In this document: piece by piece, positions 7,489 to 13,970 of the stretch
Layout: the number at the start of each line of letters is the position of its first letter
Numbering within the stretch: the stretch's first letter is position 1
Source: Cryomorphaceae bacterium
Lineage (GTDB): Bacteria > Bacteroidota > Bacteroidia > Flavobacteriales > BACL11
Assembly: GCA_014384505.1 (NCBI GenBank)
Contig: JACNFT010000086.1
Coordinates: 1 to 18,869, forward strand
Direction of reading: 5' to 3'
Length of the DNA stretch: 18,869 bases
Notes under the pieces: generated by a model
What the model saw: the letters and a program-made list of their open reading frames with translations, nothing else
Databases searched by the model: none
What the model was told of the DNA's origin: nothing
Position numbers and translations under genes: made by a program

Positions 7489-8411
7489 TGAAAAAAATAT
7501 TTTTTATAATAGGAGCATTATTTGTGGTTAATGCATCCGCACAACAAGAGCCATTATTTACTCAATATTATGTAAATGATATGGCTATAAATCCAGCTAT
7601 ATCAGGTAGTAAATCATATAACCCTTTAACAATTCAAACTAGGCAACAATGGTTAGGCTTTGAAGGTGCCCCATTAAGCACGAATATATCTTATCATGGG
7701 GCTTTAAATAATCGTTCTGCTATGGGGGGGTACCTTATGTTTGATAAAGCGACTCCTACTTTACAAGCTAATTTGCATTTAAATTACGCTTACCATGTGC
7801 CGCTTAATTATAATGATGTAAAATTATCCTTTGGGTTAGGAGCAAAGTTAATGTATCATAATATAGATTTTAATAAAGAAGATCTTCCTTTAGGAGAAGA
7901 TCCTGCTTTTTCTACTAGTGCTTATGATAAAACTTTAGCAGATGCTTCATCTGGAGTGTATCTTTATGGAAAAGAATTTTATGTTGGATTTTCTGTGTCC
8001 AATATGTTTCAATCATCATTTAATACTGAAGTTCAAGGATCTCCATACCCTAATTCAGAATATAGAAATTATTATGGAATTGGGGCTTATAAATTTCAAG
8101 TGATAAATAATGACTGGCAATTAGAACCCTCTATTCTGATTCGAAAAATGCAATATCAAAAAGGATTAACTGACATTACAACAAGAATTATATTTTTAGA
8201 AAATAATTGGACAGGCTTAACGTATAGGACTAATGAAACATTCGTCTTTAGTTTTGGATTTGCTCAAAATAACATGCATATTTCATACTCTTATGATCAT
8301 TCAATTTCTGATCAAATTACGCAATATTCCTATGGTACTCATGAATTAGGGATTTCTTTTAGAATTGGAACTCTTTCATCTCAAAGGCATACGGGTTTCT
8401 GGGGTTATTAA
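7488..8411 (+). CDS. PorP/SprF family type IX secretion outer-membrane protein
   Basis: This 307-residue predicted outer-membrane beta-barrel has a signal peptide (about 1-18, cut near NASAQ). The family hallmarks follow: QQEPLFTQYYVNDMAINPA (19-37), GSKSYNPLTIQTRQQWLGFE, and alternating aromatic strands through the chain, with SYSYDHSISDQI and GTHELGISFRIG near the end. PorP/SprF proteins help export or anchor partner proteins with type B sorting domains; SprF serves SprB in Flavobacterium johnsoniae. The adjacent, translationally coupled adhesin is the obvious partner. Codons for Met-Gly-Gly include a run of seven G (7724-7730); the frame is intact. Confidence 0.93.
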   Translation: MKKIFFIIGALFVVNASAQQEPLFTQYYVNDMAINPAISGSKSYNPLTIQTRQQWLGFEGAPLSTNISYHGALNNRSAMGGYLMFDKATPTLQANLHLNYAYHVPLNYNDVKLSFGLGAKLMYHNIDFNKEDLPLGEDPAFSTSAYDKTLADASSGVYLYGKEFYVGFSVSNMFQSSFNTEVQGSPYPNSEYRNYYGIGAYKFQVINNDWQLEPSILIRKMQYQKGLTDITTRIIFLENNWTGLTYRTNETFVFSFGFAQNNMHISYSYDHSISDQITQYSYGTHELGISFRIGTLSSQRHTGFWGY

Positions 8412-8412
8412 A

Positions 8413-8814
8413 ATGAGAAAAATAGAACATATAGGTATTGCTGTTCACGATATTGAAGCCTCAAATATAGTATTTACTAAAATATTTGGTAAAGAAAGTT
8501 ACAAATCAGAATCCGTACAATCAGAATCCGTAATTACTTCTTTTTTTCAGGTGGGCGAAAGCAAAATTGAATTAGTTGCAGCAACTAATCAGGACAGCCC
8601 TATTGCAAAATACCTTGCTAAGAATAGAGAGGGAATGCACCATATTGCTTTTGATGTTGTAGATATAAAATCAGAAATGAAACGCTTACAATCAGAAGGA
8701 ATCAGAACTTTGAATGACCAGCCAAAACAAGGAGCAGACAATAAGTTAATTTGTTTCTTACATCCTAAGGATACGAATGGTGTACTTATAGAATTATGTC
8801 AGGAAATAGGGTGA
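8413..8814 (+). CDS. mce: Methylmalonyl-CoA epimerase
   Basis: This is a 133-residue vicinal-oxygen-chelate enzyme that interconverts the (R) and (S) forms of methylmalonyl-CoA, linking propionyl-CoA and succinyl-CoA metabolism. Metal ligands expected for the family are visible: His6 in KIEHIGIAV, His76/77 in GMHHIAFDV and Glu127 in GVLIELCQE. The chain also has KLICFLHPKDTNG (111-123). The ATG at 8413 gives the usual family start; an upstream extension to 8365 would overlap porP and has no homology support. Only one base separates it from the porP stop, so this metabolic gene is co-transcribed with the surface-protein pair. The mutase genes are not in this window. The 3' end overlaps the convergent HAD gene by 29 bases. 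Confidence 0.93.
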   Translation: MRKIEHIGIAVHDIEASNIVFTKIFGKESYKSESVQSESVITSFFQVGESKIELVAATNQDSPIAKYLAKNREGMHHIAFDVVDIKSEMKRLQSEGIRTLNDQPKQGADNKLICFLHPKDTNGVLIELCQEIG

Positions 8815-9406
8815 TAATGTCTTCATCATCTAATAAATGATGACAATGTATTCCTATTTTTTTTGCGCTGGCTATGTGTTGTGGAGAATCATCAATAAAA
8901 AATACTTCTTCAGCTTTTAGTTTCTTTTCCTTTAGGATATATTCAAATATTTTAACATCTGGTTTTCTTAAACCTAATTCATGAGATAAATACATTTTAT
9001 CAAATAGTTTGCAAAATGCTAACCATTTTTTATTACCTAACTGTTTCTTAAATGCATCAATATGAATAGCATTTGTGTTGCTTAGCAGGTAAATAGAATG
9101 ATTATTTTTTAGCTTTTTTATCAGTTGTACTCGTTCCTCTGGTAAATCTAATAGCATAGCATTCCAAGCCTTTTCTACTTGATTGATATTTGCATTTTTA
9201 GTTTCTTTTTGTAATTCTTTTAGAAATTCATTACTGCTAATCATACCTGTTTCAATTTGATTGAATAAATCTGTTTGCACTTTTTTAGAATAAAAAGTGG
9301 TTGCATTTTTCACCTTTAATTTGGTGAATTCATCTATCGTATTTTGATAGTTAATATTGAGGATAACAGCTCCTAAATCAAAAATAATAGCTTTGTATTT
9401 TTTCAT
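8786..9406 (-). CDS. HAD-superfamily phosphatase (YihX-like, HAD-IA)
   Basis: This is a 206-residue cytosolic haloacid-dehalogenase-type hydrolase. Motif I is FDLGAVI near the N-terminus, with the nucleophile Asp and the DLG variant also seen in E. coli YihX, an alpha-glucose-1-phosphate phosphatase. Motif II is LLSNTN, motif III is LGLRKPD, and motif IV is FFIDDSPQHI. The order and spacing fit the YihX branch, but the substrate is not predictable. I chose the ATG at 9406 (MKKYKAIIFD). The ATG at 9433 would add nine unmatched residues and swallow the likely promoter region. It is convergent with mce. Confidence 0.85.
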   Translation of the reverse strand: MKKYKAIIFDLGAVILNINYQNTIDEFTKLKVKNATTFYSKKVQTDLFNQIETGMISSNEFLKELQKETKNANINQVEKAWNAMLLDLPEERVQLIKKLKNNHSIYLLSNTNAIHIDAFKKQLGNKKWLAFCKLFDKMYLSHELGLRKPDVKIFEYILKEKKLKAEEVFFIDDSPQHIASAKKIGIHCHHLLDDEDIITLFPDIIL

Positions 9407-9439
9407 TTGGTAAACATGCAAATTATTGAACAATTTTGA

Positions 9440-9447
9440 TAGTTTTG
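9440..9447 (+). promoter_or_regulatory. -7 box of the tRNA-Ile2/Met promoter
   Basis: TAGTTTTG fits TAnnTTTG and ends 17 bases before the tRNA, the same spacing as for tRNA-Gln. No good -33 TTTG is seen at the usual distance. Confidence 0.55.
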
Positions 9448-9464
9448 CAATTACTTTTTAAGCA

Positions 9465-9538
9465 GGGCCCATAGCTCAGCTGGTTAGAGCACTTGACTCA
9501 TAATCAAGGGGTCGCTGGTTCAAGCCCAGCTGGGCCCA
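9465..9538 (+). tRNA. tRNA with anticodon CAT, probably tRNA-Ile2 (possibly Met)
   Basis: This is a 74-base cloverleaf. The acceptor GGGCCCA pairs with TGGGCCC and the discriminator is A. The D arm is GCTCAGCTGGTTAGAGC. The anticodon stem CTTGA/TCAAG carries loop CTCATAA, so the anticodon is CAT. The T stem GCTGG/CCAGC carries loop TTCAAGC. It lacks initiator features: it does not start with a mispaired C1-A72, and the stem has no three G-C pairs next to the loop. The GC-rich acceptor and GGTCGCTGGTTCAAG segment resemble E. coli ileX, so I favour tRNA-Ile2, whose C34 is turned into lysidine by TilS. Elongator Met cannot be excluded. Confidence 0.93.
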
Positions 9539-9541
9539 CAG

Positions 9542-9570
9542 AAACCTCACCTATTTGGTGGGGTTTTTTT
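9542..9570 (+). terminator. Rho-independent terminator after tRNA (CAT)
   Basis: AAACCTCACC (9542-9551) pairs with GGTGGGGTTT (9557-9566) over ten bases with one G-U pair, around a TATTT loop. A T run follows to 9570. It lies four bases after the tRNA. Confidence 0.85.
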
Positions 9571-9572
9571 AT

Positions 9573-9580
9573 TACATTTG
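9573..9580 (+). promoter_or_regulatory. -7 box of the GT32-like gene, only 4 bases from its ATG
   Basis: TACATTTG fits TAnnTTTG. A TTTG (9554-9557) in the terminator loop and stem lies 15 bases upstream, slightly closer than usual. The ATG starts at 9585, about where transcription should begin, so the mRNA is probably leaderless. Confidence 0.6.
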
Positions 9581-9584
9581 CACT

Positions 9585-10256
9585 ATGATTTTTAAAAAAA
9601 AAGTTGCTGAGTCTGAAAAAAAAATAGCTGTTTACATGTGGAACATGAAGCCTGGTGAGAAATCGCCAATTCCATTTAAAAATATTATAAAGAATAATCA
9701 GTTTTTTAATGAGATTATAATTGGACCAAATGAGGTAGATGATTTGGTTTTTCAAATGAATGATAAACGCTTGCAGGAATTGTGGAACAAGACACCATGG
9801 TGGATAGTAAAGGCAGACCTTGGTCGCCTTTTGTTTGTTTATTTAAATGGGGGTTTTTATTTTGACGTAGATTGTAGGGTGAAAAAAAACTTCTTGTCTA
9901 AAATTAATAGTAGTATTGTTTTGTTTGTTGAGAAGAATCTTAATTCAGTGAATAAACTTGGGCCAAGAGAAAATAAAAGTGAAAATAGAAAATTACGAAT
10001 TGCAAATTATGCGTTTGGAGCTGGTGTAAAGAAACATCCGTTTCTTAGGGAAGTCATAAATGAATGTATGAATAGACTTTCTCAAATTTTAAATGAAAAC
10101 CAAGGAGAAATTACAGATCTTGATGTAGTATGGGTTTGTGGTCCTGATGTTGTGACTTCTGTTTATCATGATTTTAAAGATCAATATAAGGATATATTAT
10201 TGTTAGAGAAAAACAATCTTAAACATCAATCTTTTGGAGGATGGAGAAGTGACTAA
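9585..10256 (+). CDS. GT32-like glycosyltransferase with DXD motif
   Basis: This is a 223-residue predicted sugar transferase using a nucleotide-sugar donor, probably cytosolic or membrane-peripheral. The core is KADLGRLLFVYLNGGFYFDVDC (residues 76-97), the 'R-x-x-L-L...GG-x-Y-x-D-x-D' signature of the Gly_transf_sug/GT32 group; Asp94 and Asp96 form the DXD metal site. An N-terminal IAVYMWN (14-20) and a later NYAFGAGVKKHPFL segment fit the fold. It has no signal peptide or membrane segment. The start is the ATG at 9585; the frame is open to a TTG at 9555, but that lies in the terminator hairpin. It is a single-gene unit behind a tRNA, with no other polysaccharide gene adjacent. Donor and acceptor are unknown. 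Confidence 0.85.
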   Translation: MIFKKKVAESEKKIAVYMWNMKPGEKSPIPFKNIIKNNQFFNEIIIGPNEVDDLVFQMNDKRLQELWNKTPWWIVKADLGRLLFVYLNGGFYFDVDCRVKKNFLSKINSSIVLFVEKNLNSVNKLGPRENKSENRKLRIANYAFGAGVKKHPFLREVINECMNRLSQILNENQGEITDLDVVWVCGPDVVTSVYHDFKDQYKDILLLEKNNLKHQSFGGWRSD

Positions 10257-10289
10257 TATTTATTTGCTTATAATTTTTTTTAATAACTT

Positions 10290-10307
10290 AACTAAGCTTT
10301 CTTAGTT
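10290..10307. terminator. Possible weak bidirectional terminator between convergent genes
   Basis: AACTAAG (10290-10296) and CTTAGTT (10301-10307) form a 7-bp stem with a 4-base loop, between the convergent GT32-like and kinase-like genes. No T run follows directly in either direction, so function is doubtful. Confidence 0.3.
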
Positions 10308-10326
10308 GCATGTTACATTTAGTTTT

Positions 10327-11169
10327 TTATTGACTAAAATGTTCTTTAACTAAATTTTCAATAGGAGATTGCACGATTTCTTGCACTTGAATTTCTTCCT
10401 TTTCAGCAATCTCATATATATAGTCTTGCAAGTAAAAGGCAACTGAACCAACAAAGGTGAGGGGATACTTCTTGTGATTATCAAAACATTTAATATGCAG
10501 ATTAAAAAAGTGCTGTATTCCGTTTCTAAAAATTGTATCAAAGATTACTTCTTGTTTATTTTCGTACATAAATCTAAAAAAGGAAGCTAAATATAGGTTT
10601 GGTTTTTCTAGGTTATATATTTTCTCAATAATTAGATCCGCTCTTTCTGGCGTCCAGCTTTCGAACTTTTTTATAATTTTTTTTGGCAAAGCCTTATTTA
10701 CATATAGATTGATGAGCTGTTTTCCAAAATAATTACCACTTGCTTCATCCCCAGCAATATATCCTAATGAGGGTGCATTTTCTATGATATTCTTTCCATC
10801 ATAAAAACAAGAATTAGAGCCTGTTCCTAGGATAGAGCAGATTATTGGCCTGTTAGTGTAGGTTGCTTTTACAGCAGCATCTAAGTCATGCTTAATATAG
10901 ATGTTTGCATGAGGAAAAAACTTTTGCATTGGATTTGCCAAAATTCTATTTCTTGCAGGTGAAGAGCAGCCAGATCCATAAAAATGAATTGATGTTATTT
11001 TTTCTTTTATAAGCTTTAGTGTGCTTTCTTCAAGTGCATCTAACAAGTTTTTATCAGAAGTATATTTAGGGTTAAATCCAACGGTCTTATGTATTTGAAT
11101 AATTTCTCCGTTATTTGAACATGCTGCCCAATTGCATTTTGTCGATCCGCTATCTGCTATAAGTATCAT
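10327..11169 (-). CDS. BadF/BadG/BcrA/BcrD-type ATPase, N-acetylglucosamine-kinase-like
   Basis: This is a 280-residue protein of the actin-like ATPase fold (ASKHA), BadF/BadG family, many members of which phosphorylate amino sugars such as GlcNAc. The phosphate-1 motif is ADSGSTKCNW (5-14) with Asp6. HDLDAA (94-99) and phosphate-2 ILGTGSNS (113-120) follow, then SLGYIAGDEASGNYFGK (134-150), and VGSVAFYL near the C-terminus is the adenosine motif. I chose the ATG at 11169 because the phosphate-1 motif begins right after it; the start at 11208 would add 13 unmatched residues and overlap the -7 box. It forms its own transcription unit, divergent from the DUF4197 gene. A role in amino-sugar salvage is likely, but the substrate is not proven. 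Confidence 0.87.
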   Translation of the reverse strand: MILIADSGSTKCNWAACSNNGEIIQIHKTVGFNPKYTSDKNLLDALEESTLKLIKEKITSIHFYGSGCSSPARNRILANPMQKFFPHANIYIKHDLDAAVKATYTNRPIICSILGTGSNSCFYDGKNIIENAPSLGYIAGDEASGNYFGKQLINLYVNKALPKKIIKKFESWTPERADLIIEKIYNLEKPNLYLASFFRFMYENKQEVIFDTIFRNGIQHFFNLHIKCFDNHKKYPLTFVGSVAFYLQDYIYEIAEKEEIQVQEIVQSPIENLVKEHFSQ

Positions 11170-11186
11170 GTGATAAATTTCTTCAA

Positions 11187-11194
11187 CAAATATA
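11187..11194 (-). promoter_or_regulatory. -7 box of the BadF/GlcNAc-kinase-like gene
   Basis: On the minus strand TATATTTG fits TAnnTTTG and ends 17 bases before the ATG at 11169. The -33 half is unclear. Confidence 0.6.
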
Positions 11195-11236
11195 AATGAA
11201 AATTGCACATTTTGCGTTCAATTTAGAGGTAATCCT

Positions 11237-11244
11237 TATTTTAG
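11237..11244 (+). promoter_or_regulatory. Possible -7 box of the DUF4197 operon
   Basis: TATTTTAG differs from TAnnTTTG at one base. A TTTG at 11211-11214 lies 22 bases upstream and could be the -33 element. The box ends 18 bases before the ATG at 11263. Confidence 0.4.
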
Positions 11245-11262
11245 CACTTAAATTAATTGTTT

Positions 11263-11973
11263 ATGAAAACCATATTTTTAGTTCTATTATTACTTGCATC
11301 TCAGCTTTGCTCAGCTCAAATTGATTTGTTAAAAGTTGCTAGTACAAAAGCAAATACTTTACTTTCTTCTTCTGCCAATAAGGATGAAGTGGCGAAAGGA
11401 TTAAAGGAAGCTTTGGTTAGTGGGGCTGATAAAGCAACTAAGAGTGCCTCAGCTAAGGATGGATTTTATGCTAACAAAATTATTCGTATTCCTTTCCCTG
11501 CTGAGGCTGAAAAAATGAAGCAAACATTGCAAAAAACAGGCATGCAATCACAAATTACAGATTTTGAAAAGAGCATAAACTCTGCAGCTGAATTGGCTGC
11601 TAAACAGGTGTTAGTTATTTTCGTTGATGCAATTACTTCTATGAGTATTCAAGACGCATTCCAGATTTTAAAAGGGGAAAATACGGCTGCAACTTCTTAT
11701 TTAAGAAAACAAACAAATGCTCAATTGTATAATAAAATAAAGCCAATAGCAAAAAAAGCTATTCAGCAAGTTGAGGTAACAAAATATTGGAACCCGTTGG
11801 TGAAAACGTACAATACAATTCCCTTTACAAAAGCAGTAAATCCTGATTTGGAGGATTATGTAACTAATAAAACAATTGAAGGAATTTTTGTGCTTATTGC
11901 TAATCAAGAAAAAGAAATTAGAAATAATCCTAAGGCCAGAACTTCAGCACTATTACAAAAAGTATTTAAATAA
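11263..11973 (+). CDS. DUF4197 family exported protein
   Basis: This is a 236-residue protein with a clear signal peptide (about 1-18, cut after CSAQ), so it should be periplasmic. The mature part is mostly helical: an Ala/Ser/Lys-rich start (GLKEALVSGADKATKSASAK), then the DUF4197 signatures FYANKIIRIPFP, a helical AAELAAKQ stretch, an ILKGENTAATSYLRKQT motif, and near the end VNPDLEDYVTNKTIEGIFVL. Function of the family is not established. The ATG at 11263 was chosen over a TTG two codons earlier. It is first in a run of four genes, 5 bases ahead of the DUF1844 gene. Confidence 0.87.
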   Translation: MKTIFLVLLLLASQLCSAQIDLLKVASTKANTLLSSSANKDEVAKGLKEALVSGADKATKSASAKDGFYANKIIRIPFPAEAEKMKQTLQKTGMQSQITDFEKSINSAAELAAKQVLVIFVDAITSMSIQDAFQILKGENTAATSYLRKQTNAQLYNKIKPIAKKAIQQVEVTKYWNPLVKTYNTIPFTKAVNPDLEDYVTNKTIEGIFVLIANQEKEIRNNPKARTSALLQKVFK

Positions 11974-11978
11974 GAAAT

Positions 11979-12275
11979 ATGGAAAAAAACGATCAACTTT
12001 TAATGCAGTTAATTTATATGTTCCACACTTCTGCTATGCAGGGATTAGGTAAAATTGCTGACCCAAATGGTCAAGTAATCCGTAATTTAGAATATGTAAG
12101 TCAGACTATTGATTTGATGGAAATGTTAAAAGTAAAAACAAAAGGAAATACTACGGATGAAATTGATAAATTGCTAGAGGGAATGCTTTCAGAATTAGGC
12201 TTAAATTATGTGGATGAAAAAGCTAAGCCAGAAAATAAAGATGAGCAAGAAACTAAAAAATCAGATGATAAATAA
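11979..12275 (+). CDS. DUF1844 family small protein
   Basis: This is a 98-residue soluble helical protein with no signal peptide. It matches DUF1844 by pattern: LLMQLIYMFHTSAMQGLGKI (7-26), then DPNGQVIRNLEYVSQTIDLM and KVKTKGNTTDEIDKLLEGML, followed by a charged Lys/Glu/Asp tail (about 80-98). Function is unknown. The stop overlaps the next gene's probable start by 11 bases, suggesting coupled translation. Confidence 0.8.
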   Translation: MEKNDQLLMQLIYMFHTSAMQGLGKIADPNGQVIRNLEYVSQTIDLMEMLKVKTKGNTTDEIDKLLEGMLSELGLNYVDEKAKPENKDEQETKKSDDK

Positions 12276-13170
12276 AATCAAAGAATTATGGGCAGATTCT
12301 ACTAATAGAAAAGTAATTATCTTATTTATAGGAATTGTTATTTTACTTATTATTTCTCTTTTCTTTCAGCAGAATAGAATGGAACAGCAAATGCAATTAA
12401 AAGTTCAATTTATTGAACAAAAAAATATGTTGCGTGACGAGTTGGATGATTTGATAGATGAACATGATGATTTATTAGAAGAGTATGGCGATTTGAATGA
12501 ACAATTGTCTGAAAAGGATTCTGTCATTCAACATCAAATTACTGAAATTAGAAACCTCTTAAGAACAAAAAGTGATCTAAATGAAGCTAAGAAAAAGATT
12601 GTGGCTTTAAAGGATATTTCAAAAAGATATTTGGCGAATATTGATTCTTTACTAGTTTTGAATGGAGTACTCGTGTTAGAAAAAGATAGTGTTGTAAAAG
12701 TAAATAAGGATATAAACTGGAAGAACTATAAGCTAAATAAGCAAAATAAGAAACTAGAAGAAAAAGTAAGTAAAGGGTCTATTTTAGAAGTTTTTGGTGT
12801 TGAGGTTGAAACTATGCGCTATAGAAGTACTGGAAGGGAATTAGTAACTAAGTTTGCTAAAAAAGTACAGAAAATTAGGACCTGCTTTTCTGTTTCGGCT
12901 AACCAGATTTCTGATGCTGAAATAAAGACTATTTATTTGCAAATTGTAGATGAAGATGGAGAATTAGTTTTGGGTACCGATACACTTATAGCTATTGTTG
13001 CTGACTCTAGCTATAGCTGTACTAGTTCAGCTGAATTTGAATATAATAATATTGAAATGACACATTGTTTTGAGTGGGAGAGAGTCCAGGTTTTATCACC
13101 TGGAATGTATCAGGTTAATTTAATCATTGAGGGAAGTATTGCAGCTCAAACCAACTTAAAACTAAGATAG
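12265..13170 (+). CDS. Membrane-anchored coiled-coil protein, Bacteroidota type, function unknown
   Basis: This is a 301-residue protein with one N-terminal membrane segment (about 17-36, VIILFIGIVILLIISLFF). A long charged coiled coil follows (about 38-150), with heptad-like Leu/Ile and repeated DE/EE pairs such as DELDDLIDEHDDLLEEYGDL. The C-terminal beta-rich domain (about 165-301) has FAKKVQKIRTCFSVSANQ and IYLQIVDEDGELVLG, a form I recall from conserved Bacteroidota proteins without known function. The topology should be cytoplasmic N-terminus and periplasmic remainder. I chose the ATG at 12265, preceded by an A-rich stretch; ATGs at 12241 and 12208 lie deeper in the DUF1844 gene and are less likely. 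The stop is directly followed by the exonuclease III ATG. Confidence 0.75.
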   Translation: MINKIKELWADSTNRKVIILFIGIVILLIISLFFQQNRMEQQMQLKVQFIEQKNMLRDELDDLIDEHDDLLEEYGDLNEQLSEKDSVIQHQITEIRNLLRTKSDLNEAKKKIVALKDISKRYLANIDSLLVLNGVLVLEKDSVVKVNKDINWKNYKLNKQNKKLEEKVSKGSILEVFGVEVETMRYRSTGRELVTKFAKKVQKIRTCFSVSANQISDAEIKTIYLQIVDEDGELVLGTDTLIAIVADSSYSCTSSAEFEYNNIEMTHCFEWERVQVLSPGMYQVNLIIEGSIAAQTNLKLR

Positions 13171-13935
13171 ATGCCAACTATAATCACCTATAATGTTAAC
13201 GGAATTAGGGCTGCTATTAAAAAGGATTTACCTCAATGGTTAAGTGCTTCAAATGCAGATGTTTTATGTTTGCAAGAAATTAAAGCAAAGCCTGAACAAT
13301 TTGATGAAGCCATCTTTAATGAATTGGGTTATACTTGTTTTATTAATTCTGCTGAAAAACCTGGATATAGTGGAGTTGCTATCTTATCAAAGATTAACCC
13401 TAAGCATGTTGAGTATGGTTGTGGTATTGAAAAAATTGATTTTGAGGGGAGGGTAATTCGAGCGGATTTTGAAGATTATTCTGTAATGAGTGTTTATTTT
13501 CCTTCAGGAAGTAATCCTTTAAGGCAAGCTTTTAAAATGGAATTTTTAGTTTTATTTCACGATTATATTACGAAATTAAAAAAGATAATTCCCAACTTAA
13601 TTATTTCAGGAGATTATAATATTTGCCATACTGAAATTGATATTCATAACCCTAAAGTCAATAAAAATTCATCAGGCTTTTTACCAGAAGAAAGAGAATG
13701 GGTAAGTCAATTTATTGCAAGTGGCTTTGTAGATTCTTTTAGGCAGCTAAATACTGACCCTCATCATTATAGTTGGTGGAGTTACAGAGCAAACTCTAGA
13801 GCCAAAAACTTAGGTTGGCGTATTGATTATAATATGATTTCGGACAGTCTTTTATCTAAATTAAAACGGGCTAAAATTTTACCTGAAGCTAAGCATTCTG
13901 ACCATTGCCCAGTACTTGTTGAGCTAGCAGATTAG
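13171..13935 (+). CDS. xth: Exodeoxyribonuclease III (AP endonuclease, EEP family)
   Basis: This is a 254-residue base-excision-repair enzyme that cuts at abasic sites and trims 3' ends. The endonuclease/exonuclease/phosphatase motifs are complete: TYNVNGIRAA (6-15) with the metal-site Asn, LQEIKA (34-39) with catalytic Glu36, VYFPSG (108-113) with Tyr109, SGDYNICH (146-153) with Asp148 and Asn150, WWSYRANSRAKNLGWRIDY (202-220) with Asp219, and SDHCPV (243-248) with the Asp244-His245 pair. Length is typical. It starts right after the upstream stop (TAGATG), so it is translated from the same mRNA as the coiled-coil gene. The methyltransferase promoter overlaps its 3' end. Confidence 0.96.
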   Translation: MPTIITYNVNGIRAAIKKDLPQWLSASNADVLCLQEIKAKPEQFDEAIFNELGYTCFINSAEKPGYSGVAILSKINPKHVEYGCGIEKIDFEGRVIRADFEDYSVMSVYFPSGSNPLRQAFKMEFLVLFHDYITKLKKIIPNLIISGDYNICHTEIDIHNPKVNKNSSGFLPEEREWVSQFIASGFVDSFRQLNTDPHHYSWWSYRANSRAKNLGWRIDYNMISDSLLSKLKRAKILPEAKHSDHCPVLVELAD

Positions 13936-13949
13936 ATTTCTTATATTTG
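13919..13949 (+). promoter_or_regulatory. Promoter of the SAM methyltransferase gene
   Basis: TATATTTG (13942-13949) fits TAnnTTTG and ends 21 bases before the ATG. A TTG (13919-13921) stands 20 bases upstream of the box, inside the last codons of xth. Confidence 0.65.
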
Positions 13950-13970
13950 CCAACTTCAAAATTAAATTAA

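Noticed and set aside
8504..8533. Tandem 15-base repeat in mce coding SESVQ-SESV
   Set aside because: Homologues have the same length here (pattern YKTEEVESEGVITSFF, from memory), so this is codon coincidence and not an inserted repeat.
9504..9755. Minus-strand ORF of 83 codons with the text VGPAGLEPATP
   Set aside because: It is antisense to the CAT tRNA, its terminator and the GT32 gene start. The GLEPATP-like text is a known false translation of tRNA sequence.
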